Below are positions 7,901 through 14,130 of a DNA stretch of 21,646 nt, piece after piece. Source of the stretch: Ignatzschineria sp. (lineage in GTDB: Bacteria > Pseudomonadota > Gammaproteobacteria > Cardiobacteriales > Wohlfahrtiimonadaceae); assembly GCA_030151245.1 (NCBI GenBank), contig JASLEF010000200.1:1-21646 (forward strand), read 5' to 3'. Every line of letters starts with the position of its first letter. The stretch's first letter is position 1. Under the pieces are notes generated by a model that worked only from the letters and a program-made list of their open reading frames with translations, did no database searches and was not told where the DNA came from. The position numbers were made by a program, and so were the translations under genes.

Positions 7901-8209
7901 AGCGATATCTGGATCAACACCCTGCTCGAAAGTGAGGTTAATTTGAAATACCCCAACACTCGAACTCACTGCATCCATATATCTAAAGCCCTCAAGCCCT
8001 GAGATACTCTGCTCAATGACCTGAGTAACACTCTCTTCAACCGTCGCCGCACTCGCTCCAGGATAAACTCCTGAAATAGATACCTGTGGTGGTGCAATCT
8101 CCGGATATTGTGCTACAGGCATGTTTTTGACTACAAGTAGCCCCATAAACATCGTTAGAATCGCCAAAACCCATGCAAAGATTGGGCGATCAATAAAAAA
8201 TCGTGCCAT
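4985..8209 (-). CDS. acrB: RND multidrug efflux transporter, AcrB/MexB (HAE1) type
   Basis: Inner-membrane proton/drug antiporter of 1074 residues, full length for the HAE1 family, forming the trimeric pump of a tripartite efflux system. The start MARFFIDRPIFAWVLAI is the family N-terminus. GLLVDDAIVVVENVER (about 400-416) carries the paired aspartates of the proton relay in TM4, and GLTSKNAILIVEFARDL (about 935-950) carries the TM10 lysine. Two large periplasmic loops separate the membrane bundles, and ENNVYFQVGMLTTIGL is also typical. It lies 64 bases after acrA and is followed by the operon terminator. AAGGA precedes the start. The drugs exported cannot be predicted. No tolC/oprM-type outer-membrane gene is present here, so the pump probably uses one encoded elsewhere. 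Confidence 0.95.
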   Translation of the reverse strand: MARFFIDRPIFAWVLAILTMFMGLLVVKNMPVAQYPEIAPPQVSISGVYPGASAATVEESVTQVIEQSISGLEGFRYMDAVSSSVGVFQINLTFEQGVDPDIAQVQVQNKIQQSLSKLPQAVQQQGITIAKSSGSFMMVVGFYSPDGSMSSGDLGDYVSSTLQDQISRLPGVGDIQFFGSSYAMNIWVDPIKLHKYNMTTLDIVRAIQEQNSQATLGNLGALPANQDQLIRYTVTSQSLLSSAEEFKAIQLRVNEDGSEVLLSDVARIELSPENENFTVRYNGMQSSGVGINLASGANALDTAKTVKEFLAKEKHNFPSGMDYTYPYDTTPFVEQSIDGVIQTLIDAIILVFIVMFLFLKNIRATVIPLLAIPYVLAGTMLILNFFGFNLNTLTLFALVLAIGLLVDDAIVVVENVERLMEEEGLSPLEATRKSMVQITGALIGIGVVLSAVFVPMAFLGGASGVIYRQFSITIITAMLLSVLVAIIFTPALCATILRRPDDVSEPKSAMGRFLSKLFSPITKIVFVIVKYFNIGFDKLSAGYGKTIRRILKHPLMFVIVLVAGLGFIGHQFTKLPTSFLPDEDQGILVGMAINPNGTSLLQTEIPLEKITKYLLEEEQETVDSVMTVAGFSFAGQGSEQSIFFIKLKPWSERTTDEQDIDALIGRVQAFFSQVPEANMFVFKPPAIIELGSATGVSFVLQDTLGLGHDALMNSVMTFIGHASRSENMNIATLMPGGQFDSGQYHIDIDREKAQALQVSVGDINQSLSIAWGGMYVNDFIDRGRIKHVQVQADAPYRMMPEDFNRWYVRNAKGEMVPFSAFAKGRWSYGPPQLNRFNGFPAFPLSIEAQPGKSTGDVMAEIETIVAEHLPQGINVSWTNTTYEERQAGDSQTTLLLISVFIIFLSLAALYESWKVPISVLLTIPVGLVGAVLTARLLGIENNVYFQVGMLTTIGLTSKNAILIVEFARDLVREGMGILDATVQAANERLRPILMTSLAFGIGVLPLALSSGAGSGAQNVVGQVVVGGMLAGTILVLVYTPVFFILLNRDAKKAQADKATGSDHDVLGKVESSQP

Positions 8210-8273
8210 ATGTACAATTATTCCTTACTTATACAGTATTAATAATTCTCTCTATCTATTTATCGGTATGACT

Positions 8274-9479
8274 CTATTGGATAAAAATATCATCCGCGAT
8301 CACATTTACCGTTACAGGCTGTCCACCACTACGTTGAATAGCCGACTGCACCGTTTGAAGTCCTTTTACAACGACTCTTTCCCCCTCTTGCAGACCGCTT
8401 GCGATCACCCAGTTCTGTTCATGCGCACGTGAAATTTCTACAGGACGCATGCTGGCATGGTTATCTTTATCAATCACAATCACCATGCTTAAGCCACCAG
8501 GGCCTTGAGTCACCGCTTTCTGAGGAATCACTAATGCCCCTTCCTCAATTCCTTGCTCAACAACGGTCTTCAGGAACATCCCTGGTAAAAGGCTTCCGTC
8601 ATTTTCAAACTGTGCTTGTAAGAAAATAGATCCTGTCGTTGGATTCACGGTTAAATCCGAGAACTTAATATAACCCGGCTTATCGTATAGCGTCCCATCA
8701 TCTAAATAGACACGAACAAGATGTGCATCTTCCATCTTACCGGTTTGAGGATTGAGAACTTGTTTCGTCGTATAAATACCCGAACGAATTTTCTTTTGAA
8801 CTTCAGCAAACTCTGAAGATGAATATGTAATATTCACTTTCATTGGATCAAGTACTTGAATCACCGCCATCTCTTTCGTTTGACCCGGCGATACTAAAGC
8901 CCCTTGCGTAAAGTTACTACGACCAATTTGACCTGAAATAGGCGCTTCCATTTTGGTGTACTCTAGGCTGATTTTGGCCGTTGATACTTGTGCTTCAGCT
9001 CCTAAAACTTCCGCATTCGCTTGCGATAATGCTGCCTGCGCATCATCGATATCTTGCTGACTCACTGCTTTTGAGTTTCCTAATGCTCTTAAGCGATCTG
9101 CTTTAAGCTTTGCTGCATGCTGATTTGCCTTAGCTCTCGCTAACCCCGCCTCCGCTTGCATAACCGTTGCCTCAAAAGTAGAAGGATCGATTTGATAAAG
9201 CTGGTCTCCCTCTTTAACCATACTTCCCTCGGTAAAGTTTTGGGATAAAATAATTCCCCCCACTTGCGGTCTAACTTCAGCAATCACTGATGCTTCAGTT
9301 CTTCCTGGCAATTCTGTTTCTACCGTAATATTTTGACGTTCAACAGGTTGAACAACTGCTTGAGGCGCCGCCATTCCCATCTGACTAGTCTCTTCGCCAC
9401 CACAGGCAGCAATGACCAATCCTAAACCGACAACCCCTAAAGCGTTTCGTAAATGCTTAAAATAGTTAGTCTCTCTCAT
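8274..9479 (-). CDS. acrA: RND efflux periplasmic adaptor lipoprotein, AcrA/MexA type
   Basis: Membrane-fusion protein of 401 residues linking AcrB to an outer-membrane channel. The lipoprotein signal (residues 1-25, LGLVIAA) ends in a lipobox cysteine, C26, followed by GGEE. In order come the first lipoyl half (RTEASVIAEVRPQVGGII), an alanine- and glutamine-rich alpha-helical hairpin (about 95-165), the second lipoyl half (EAPISGQIGRSNFTQGALV), the beta-barrel, and the membrane-proximal domain with GGLSMVIVIDKDNHA and EGERVVVKGLQ. Glycine rather than aspartate follows the cysteine, so inner-membrane retention is not obvious from the simple +2 rule. The ribosome site is weak (TGAGAT). It sits between the marR-type gene and acrB on one transcript. 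Confidence 0.95.
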   Translation of the reverse strand: MRETNYFKHLRNALGVVGLGLVIAACGGEETSQMGMAAPQAVVQPVERQNITVETELPGRTEASVIAEVRPQVGGIILSQNFTEGSMVKEGDQLYQIDPSTFEATVMQAEAGLARAKANQHAAKLKADRLRALGNSKAVSQQDIDDAQAALSQANAEVLGAEAQVSTAKISLEYTKMEAPISGQIGRSNFTQGALVSPGQTKEMAVIQVLDPMKVNITYSSSEFAEVQKKIRSGIYTTKQVLNPQTGKMEDAHLVRVYLDDGTLYDKPGYIKFSDLTVNPTTGSIFLQAQFENDGSLLPGMFLKTVVEQGIEEGALVIPQKAVTQGPGGLSMVIVIDKDNHASMRPVEISRAHEQNWVIASGLQEGERVVVKGLQTVQSAIQRSGGQPVTVNVIADDIFIQ

Positions 9480-9495
9480 TTTTTATCTCATATAC

Positions 9496-9529
9496 TCAAA
9501 TTGATTTGAACTTAAAGTTGTATAACTTT
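9496..9529. repeat. Two inverted repeats in the marR-acrA spacer
   Basis: TCAAAT-TG-ATTTGA (9496-9509) and AAAGTT-GTAT-AACTTT (9514-9529) sit side by side in the 64-base gap before acrA. They could form small hairpins in the polycistronic mRNA or be protein sites. No T-run follows, so neither is a terminator. Confidence 0.35.
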
Positions 9530-9543
9530 TCCCAAAGCAGCAA

Positions 9544-10035
9544 CTATTTTGAAGATTTCTCATTCTTCACTGTCACTCTATTTAAAGCCTCATCTAACTG
9601 TCTAATAGAGGCGAGCAAACTCTCCCCGCTCTCCGTCCCCATGATATTGGCGACATCATCAAGCCAAGGTCCATAAATCTTGTTACTTAAATCCTTATGG
9701 TAAGCAGCCCCTTCCTCTGTCACTTCATAAAGAGGTGAACGTTTATTCTGAGGATTATCTATTGCTTGAATATACCCGTACTCTAACAACAAACAGATTT
9801 GCCGCTGCACCGCTTGCCGAGAGGTGGAACGCAACTCTGCAATTTGTGGCACCGATAGCGGGGTCTGTTCACGATTAATAATCGATAAAATCACCCAACA
9901 CGAGTGCGTAATATCACTTTTCGCATCCATCAAGAGATCTTCGCTAATACGATGAAGCTTAGATAAAAGCGAAAACATCTCTTGAAACATTGAGACAAAT
10001 AGTGGTTTTTCAGGAGTATCTTTATTTTCGGCCAT
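9544..10035 (-). CDS. MarR family transcriptional regulator of the acrAB operon
   Basis: 163-residue winged-helix DNA-binding protein. Helical dimerisation segments flank the DNA-binding part (about 40-115). TPLSVPQIAELRSTSRQAVQRQICLLLEYGYI is the helix-turn-helix with its recognition helix, followed by the wing NPQNKRSPLYEVTEEG, which keeps the conserved wing arginine and the V-T-x-x-G end. The start is set at the ATG at 10035: the frame is open to 10137, but that would begin upstream of the predicted promoter, while MAENKD follows GAAGAAAA. It is the first gene of marR-acrA-acrB and its promoter contains a perfect palindrome, so autorepression relieved by a small ligand is the likely mode. 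This is inference from the family and site. The gene is not close enough to name marR, mexR or emrR. Confidence 0.88.
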   Translation of the reverse strand: MAENKDTPEKPLFVSMFQEMFSLLSKLHRISEDLLMDAKSDITHSCWVILSIINREQTPLSVPQIAELRSTSRQAVQRQICLLLEYGYIQAIDNPQNKRSPLYEVTEEGAAYHKDLSNKIYGPWLDDVANIMGTESGESLLASIRQLDEALNRVTVKNEKSSK

Positions 10036-10069
10036 GATTTTCTTCAGAAAAAGAGTAAAACAATCATAG

Positions 10070-10098
10070 ATAGTAAATCTTGACAACCTTGTTGTCAA
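10070..10098 (-). promoter_or_regulatory. Promoter of marR-acrA-acrB with overlapping operator palindrome
   Basis: Minus-strand -35 TTGACA (consensus; plus 10093-10098), a 17-base spacer, and -10 TACTAT (plus 10070-10075). The palindrome TTGACAAC-N3-GTTGTCAA (10080-10098) covers the -35 and most of the spacer, the classic place for a repressor. The perfect 8-bp arms and the neighbouring MarR-type gene make autoregulation likely. Transcription would start near 10063, about 28 bases before the chosen start codon. Confidence 0.75.
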
Positions 10099-10386
10099 TG
10101 AAATTGAGATGCCGATTATTCTAAATTCACACAACAATAGGAATTATGTAGCTTTAAAACAATAGGTTGTGAAAATACGTATCAATAAGATATAACAACA
10201 ATTTATATTGATTGAAAGTGTAACAGATAAAAAATCCAAATGATCAATAACCACCACTATTTAAATGACGATAAAAAAGACCAAAGGTCTGAATAACCTC
10301 TGGTCTTAACATTATGCATTCTCTCACCGGATCAAGATCTATTCAATATTAGCAATAGCCCAAATATTCCAATTAAAGAAACCTTA
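10099..10386. other. Noncoding gap between the efflux operon and the ccm operon
   Basis: No gene is supported here. Beyond the ccm terminator it holds CACAAC (10130-10135) facing GTTGTG (10166-10171) and a direct repeat ACAATAGG (10134-10141 and 10159-10166). These could be extra, weaker regulator half-sites, but nothing proves it. The rest is AT-rich without recognisable signals. Confidence 0.5.
10273..10307 (-). terminator. Intrinsic terminator of the ccm operon
   Basis: On the minus strand AAGACCAGAGGT, a 7-base loop, then ACCTTTGGTCTT (12 bp, one G-U), followed by further T residues. It lies about 80 bases beyond the ccmB stop and closes the ccm operon. Confidence 0.85.
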
Positions 10387-11058
10387 TTAATCAAGACTCA
10401 TTCGAATTGCAAAAGTTGTCACTAATGGCGCTAAAATCATTGCCGCAAGATCTCCGCCAATGAAGATCAACATTAAGCTCCCTAATGAGTGCCCCTCTTG
10501 TAATCGCGATATCAGTTGCACCCCGACTAACAGAACCGGCACATAAAGCGGCAGTGTAATAATGCTCAGTAACAAACCTGCTTGACGTAAGCCTACAATT
10601 AAGGCCACACACATTGCCCCAATGAGACTTAGTAAAGGTGTTCCAACAAGTAAAATTAAAGCCACATATAATGATTCACTCAGATTAAACCCCAACATTA
10701 CCGCCAATATTGGTGAAAAAATCACCAAAGGTAATCCTGTTAACAACCAGTGTGACACCATTTTTCCAAGAATAATGAGATATAGCGGGGATCCACTAAT
10801 CGCCATCTGCTCTAGCGAGCCATCTTCAAAATCATTTTTAAAGACACGATCTAAGACTAAAATCGTTGATAATAATGCGGCGATCCATAAAATAGCCGGT
10901 GCGGCAGCTTGTAAAAGCTTCTGATTTTCTAATCCCAACCCTAAAGGGAATAAGGAAATAATAATCAGAAAGAAAACCAGCGGCATAAAAATCTCTGAAC
11001 GATTTCTCATTCCCACTTTAAAATCTCGGACCATCACTGCTGAAAGTATTCTAAACAT
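10387..11058 (-). CDS. ccmB: Haem exporter membrane subunit CcmB
   Basis: Integral membrane subunit of the CcmABCD ABC-type complex, which releases holo-CcmE from CcmC during cytochrome c maturation. The protein has 223 residues with about six hydrophobic segments. The N-terminal FRILSAVMVRDFKVGMRNRSEIFMPLVFF and the segment LDRVFKNDFEDGSLEQMAISGSPL are typical of CcmB. The chosen ATG at 11058 overlaps the ccmA stop by eight bases and follows GAAGGA. The frame is also open from a TTG at 11076, which would add six residues; that is less likely given the ATG and the Shine-Dalgarno. It is the last gene of the operon here, whereas in E. coli ccmA and ccmB come first. Confidence 0.93.
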   Translation of the reverse strand: MFRILSAVMVRDFKVGMRNRSEIFMPLVFFLIIISLFPLGLGLENQKLLQAAAPAILWIAALLSTILVLDRVFKNDFEDGSLEQMAISGSPLYLIILGKMVSHWLLTGLPLVIFSPILAVMLGFNLSESLYVALILLVGTPLLSLIGAMCVALIVGLRQAGLLLSIITLPLYVPVLLVGVQLISRLQEGHSLGSLMLIFIGGDLAAMILAPLVTTFAIRMSLD

Positions 11059-11701
11059 CGCGAGAAAATCCTTCAATCGTTAGCACTTTACTAAATACCT
11101 CTTCACTCGGCATTTGATGAGAGGTGAAAATGATCGCCCCCCCCTCTTGGCAATGCGCCTTCATTCTTGCCTCAAGCAGTGCGATAGAGTCCACATCTAA
11201 GGCGGTAAAAGGTTCATCAAGAATCCAAATAGCCGCGCGCTTTTCTAGCCATAATCGAGCTAATACCACTCTCCGTTTTTGCCCTGCAGAAAAATATCGT
11301 ACCGGACGATCCTCTGTGGGTAATCCTAATAACTGAAAGACTGCCTCGACCTCTTGCTTTGATACTGACTCTTGACGTAAGGAAAGAATAAAGGAGAGAT
11401 TCTCCCATGCCGTCAAATCCAAGTTTAAACTTAACTGATGACCGATATACACCATCTCTTGTGCATAATAATGGAGTAACTCCTGACGATTTTCTCCATT
11501 AAGCGTTATCGATCCTTGGTATCGTTGGCTAGCCCCCGAAATTACCCTCAAAGAAGTTGTCTTTCCTGCCCCATTTCGACCTTTCAAATAGAGAGATTCT
11601 CCATTTGTTAACGACAAGGAGAAGGGATTGAATATTGGACGGTAATTTCTTGTTACACTCAATGAATCAACTTCTAAAGTGAATGTCGATCGCCCCATCA
11701 T
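11051..11701 (-). CDS. ccmA: Haem exporter ATP-binding protein CcmA
   Basis: ABC ATPase of 216 residues that powers the CcmABCD complex on the cytoplasmic face. Walker A is GRNGAGKTT (41-49), the Q-loop region is around IGHQLSL, the signature is FSAGQKRRVVLARL (about 135-148), Walker B is IWILDEPFTALD, and the H-loop is TSHQ. The short length and single domain fit CcmA. It begins with two consecutive ATG codons (11701 and 11698) after GTGGAG, and either could serve. It starts two bases after the ccmI stop and overlaps ccmB, so translation is tightly coupled. The hydrophilic C-terminus (SKVLTIEGFSRDV) is short. Family assignment is firm from the motifs plus context. Confidence 0.95.
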   Translation of the reverse strand: MMGRSTFTLEVDSLSVTRNYRPIFNPFSLSLTNGESLYLKGRNGAGKTTSLRVISGASQRYQGSITLNGENRQELLHYYAQEMVYIGHQLSLNLDLTAWENLSFILSLRQESVSKQEVEAVFQLLGLPTEDRPVRYFSAGQKRRVVLARLWLEKRAAIWILDEPFTALDVDSIALLEARMKAHCQEGGAIIFTSHQMPSEEVFSKVLTIEGFSRDV

Positions 11702-11703
11702 TG

Positions 11704-13014
11704 TTACTCCACAATTTTATGCAAGTTCACAGATACCGGTGCAGATAAATCTTCCACAACCACAGTATCCGCTTCAATGTCGCCTTGAGAGGTAATAGGA
11801 TCGCCATTTAAGCTAATTTTAGCTGAAATTGATAATCTCTCTTGCCCAGCTAACGTCGTGCCTGGCATCAAAAGATCCTGCTCTGTAACTTGTAATTGAA
11901 CAGGAAATTCCGAAATAGCTGCGATAGGAATTCGTTTTGCTGCAAGAGGAGGTCCGACTTCTTGATTTCTTACAAAAAGGAACAATATCGCCTCCTGCGG
12001 AATCGTCGACCTATCAATTTCCGTAAGATTAACCAAGACATTCACAGCATTCTTCCCAATCTCTACCTGAGACTCTTCTGTCATTGGTTTCGTTTCTGCT
12101 GCCTGACCTGATGCTTGCCCTATCAATCCTGCGATCATCTGTGAAATTAATTTATGATTTTCTGAATCTTCCGGATAAAGATCTGCCAACATTGAGAAAT
12201 AATGTAAAGCCTTCTCTACTTTTTGATTCTCAAACAGCACCGTCGCGTAATAAAGAATTAAACTCTCATTTGTCGGATTACTCATCACAAACTGGTCAAA
12301 CAATCCCTCTAAACGGCCATTTAACTTATAATCATTCATCGCCAATTGAATATTGAGCAATGTGTAATAGGTATTATCATTATTCGGATCTAAGCGATAA
12401 AGATCTAAGTAAGTCTTTTCAGCAAGCTGTAATTGATCCATATTAAGGTAGATCTTTCCTAGAAGATTCAACTCTTTCGGATCCGTATGATGATCTTTAG
12501 CACTCATCAAGTTTAAAGCCGCCAATGTCCCTAGAAGATTATCTTGCAGTTCCACAGGCGGATTTAGATCCATGATCGTATTCCCCTGTTGTAACTCAGC
12601 AATCGACATACTCGCTAGCCACTTTTGAACATAAGGCATCGCTAAACTACGTTGCTTATCAAGATTCTTTGCTTCTTCCTGATATCCCGTTCCCCAAAAA
12701 TAAACCGCAGAGAACGTCACAATAACGCCGACAAAAAGCAACACAATAAACTTTGTCATCCCACTCAACTGACGATCTTGATGCGCTACCGCCAAGAGGT
12801 CTTGCGCAAGCTCCACCTTCGTCGCTTCATAAACTTCTTCTGAAATTTTTCCCCGTTTTAAATCATCATCTAAGGTTTCAGTTTCATCTAAATATTTATC
12901 ACGATAAACCGTCTTCAAACGGGGATATTTCTCTGATCCCTTTCCCCAAAAGGCAATGACGAGTATCAACAACGTCACTACAATCAATAGTCCTGTATAT
13001 ATTAATCCCATCAT
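11704..13014 (-). CDS. ccmI: Cytochrome c maturation protein CcmI (TPR apocytochrome chaperone)
   Basis: Membrane-anchored chaperone of 436 residues that captures apocytochrome c and presents it to the CcmF/CcmH haem lyase. Two membrane segments lie at about 5-24 and 84-105, with a cytoplasmic loop of acidic/basic heptads between them (ETLDDDLKRGKISEEVYEATK). A TPR region (about 180-290) has repeated units such as NLLGKIYLNMDQLQLAEKTY, DPNNDNTYYTLLNIQLAMND and LYPEDSENHKLI. The C-terminal beta-rich periplasmic domain (about 315-435) includes PPLAAKRIP and LSISAKISLNGDP. In E. coli this part is fused to CcmH; here it is a separate gene, as in Pseudomonas. It starts with ATGATG one base after the ccmH stop. 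Confidence 0.9.
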   Translation of the reverse strand: MMGLIYTGLLIVVTLLILVIAFWGKGSEKYPRLKTVYRDKYLDETETLDDDLKRGKISEEVYEATKVELAQDLLAVAHQDRQLSGMTKFIVLLFVGVIVTFSAVYFWGTGYQEEAKNLDKQRSLAMPYVQKWLASMSIAELQQGNTIMDLNPPVELQDNLLGTLAALNLMSAKDHHTDPKELNLLGKIYLNMDQLQLAEKTYLDLYRLDPNNDNTYYTLLNIQLAMNDYKLNGRLEGLFDQFVMSNPTNESLILYYATVLFENQKVEKALHYFSMLADLYPEDSENHKLISQMIAGLIGQASGQAAETKPMTEESQVEIGKNAVNVLVNLTEIDRSTIPQEAILFLFVRNQEVGPPLAAKRIPIAAISEFPVQLQVTEQDLLMPGTTLAGQERLSISAKISLNGDPITSQGDIEADTVVVEDLSAPVSVNLHKIVE

Positions 13015-13015
13015 C

Positions 13016-13492
13016 TTAATTGTCTTTTCTCTGTAATATCTCGTTTAAACGCGCCTGATCTTCAGCGGATAACCCCACTTTTTTAACCGTTGCCACAGGC
13101 TTCTTTTTCCGCCCTTTTGCTAAAAAAACGAGGGCTAAAATAAAGACTAACAGCACAAATGGGCTAAACCATAACAACCACGTGACAGGTTTGACGGGGG
13201 GATTATACATCACAAAGTCCCCATAACGATCCACCATGTAAGCAACAATTTGTGCATCTGCTTGTCCATCGATAATCATGTCATAAGTCAGGTCTCGCAT
13301 ATCTTGCGCGAGCGGCGCATCGGAATCTGCTATATTTTGATTCTGACACTTCGGGCAGCGCAACTCTCTTGTTAAACTCTGAAAACGTTTCTCATCAATG
13401 GGATTATTAAACTCATATAAATTGACTGATGCCAATCCCTGCTGCATAAAGAGCATCATCATTAAAGTAAACGCTGCGAAAATCCGTCTCAT
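13016..13492 (-). CDS. ccmH: Cytochrome c maturation thiol protein CcmH
   Basis: 158-residue periplasm-facing, membrane-anchored thiol oxidoreductase that works with CcmG to keep the CXXCH cysteines of apocytochrome c reduced before haem attachment. Signal peptide at 1-21 (ends QQGLA). The family signature RELRCPKCQNQNIADSDAPLA gives cysteines C46 and C49. A three-helix domain follows, then a single C-terminal membrane span (about 103-127) and a lysine-rich cytoplasmic tail. Its ATG overlaps the ccmG stop by one base (TAATG), indicating coupled translation. It lacks the TPR part found in E. coli CcmH; that is carried by the adjacent ccmI. Confidence 0.96.
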   Translation of the reverse strand: MRRIFAAFTLMMMLFMQQGLASVNLYEFNNPIDEKRFQSLTRELRCPKCQNQNIADSDAPLAQDMRDLTYDMIIDGQADAQIVAYMVDRYGDFVMYNPPVKPVTWLLWFSPFVLLVFILALVFLAKGRKKKPVATVKKVGLSAEDQARLNEILQRKDN

Positions 13493-14121
13493 TATTGCGC
13501 CCCCTCTCTAGCCGCGGATTTAGCGGCTGCTATCGCTTTTTCTGCATTAGTGATCGCTTCTTGTAATTTTTTGGGATCATTCGCATCAAAACTGGCCTCA
13601 TAAATCTCCTTAAAGCCTATATCCCAAAATTCAACCGTCATCTCTCCAACGTGACGATAAACAATGGTGTTATTAGCATCTAAAAAATAAGTTTCAGGTG
13701 CACCATATACGCCTAAGTTTAATCCGATCTTTCCACTCTCATCAGCGATAGTAAAAATATAAGGATTACCAAGATCACGTAGCCACTCATAGGCTTTTGG
13801 CGTTTGATCCTTATAATCAACACCATAAATTGGCACCCCTGTCGCACCTATCTCTTTTAATGCGTCATGTTCTGCTTCACAAGTTGGGCACCATGTTGCC
13901 CAAATATTTAATAGCGCCGGACCTTGAATATCTTCATCCGTTAGAATACGTGCGGTTTTACCTGGTTGGGTAACCTCATATGCACTAAATGATGGAAGCG
14001 GTTTTCCCTTTAAAGCAGAAGGAAGATGGCTAGCATCATTTTCTAAACTTTGCGATAGAAAAATCAAGAAGCCAATGACTAAAATCACAACTCCTGCAAT
14101 AATCCCTTTTCCTCGAGTCAT
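13492..14121 (-). CDS. ccmG: Thiol:disulfide interchange protein CcmG (DsbE)
   Basis: Thioredoxin-fold protein of 209 residues anchored by one N-terminal helix (about 7-24) and facing the periplasm, where it passes electrons to CcmH or apocytochrome c. The active site is WATWCPTCEAEH (C78, C81), and GVYGAPETYF contains the cis-proline loop of the CcmG family. The acidic pocket of the family is represented by the region around YGVDYKD. The last 25 or so residues form an alanine- and lysine-rich tail (EKAIAAAKSAAREGAQ), longer than in E. coli. The start is nine bases after ccmF, and the stop overlaps the ccmH start. Confidence 0.95.
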   Translation of the reverse strand: MTRGKGIIAGVVILVIGFLIFLSQSLENDASHLPSALKGKPLPSFSAYEVTQPGKTARILTDEDIQGPALLNIWATWCPTCEAEHDALKEIGATGVPIYGVDYKDQTPKAYEWLRDLGNPYIFTIADESGKIGLNLGVYGAPETYFLDANNTIVYRHVGEMTVEFWDIGFKEIYEASFDANDPKKLQEAITNAEKAIAAAKSAAREGAQ

Positions 14122-14130
14122 ACCTATCTC

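Noticed and set aside
10036..10137. 34-codon upstream extension of the marR-type frame
   Set aside because: It crosses the predicted promoter and operator, so it would lie upstream of the transcription start.
10134..10166. Direct repeat ACAATAGG 25 bases apart upstream of the efflux operon
   Set aside because: Only two short copies in AT-rich DNA, and placed upstream of the promoter without a clear partner; not enough to call an array or binding region.
11059..11076. TTG start giving CcmB six more residues
   Set aside because: An ATG with GAAGGA upstream lies just downstream and fits the family better.
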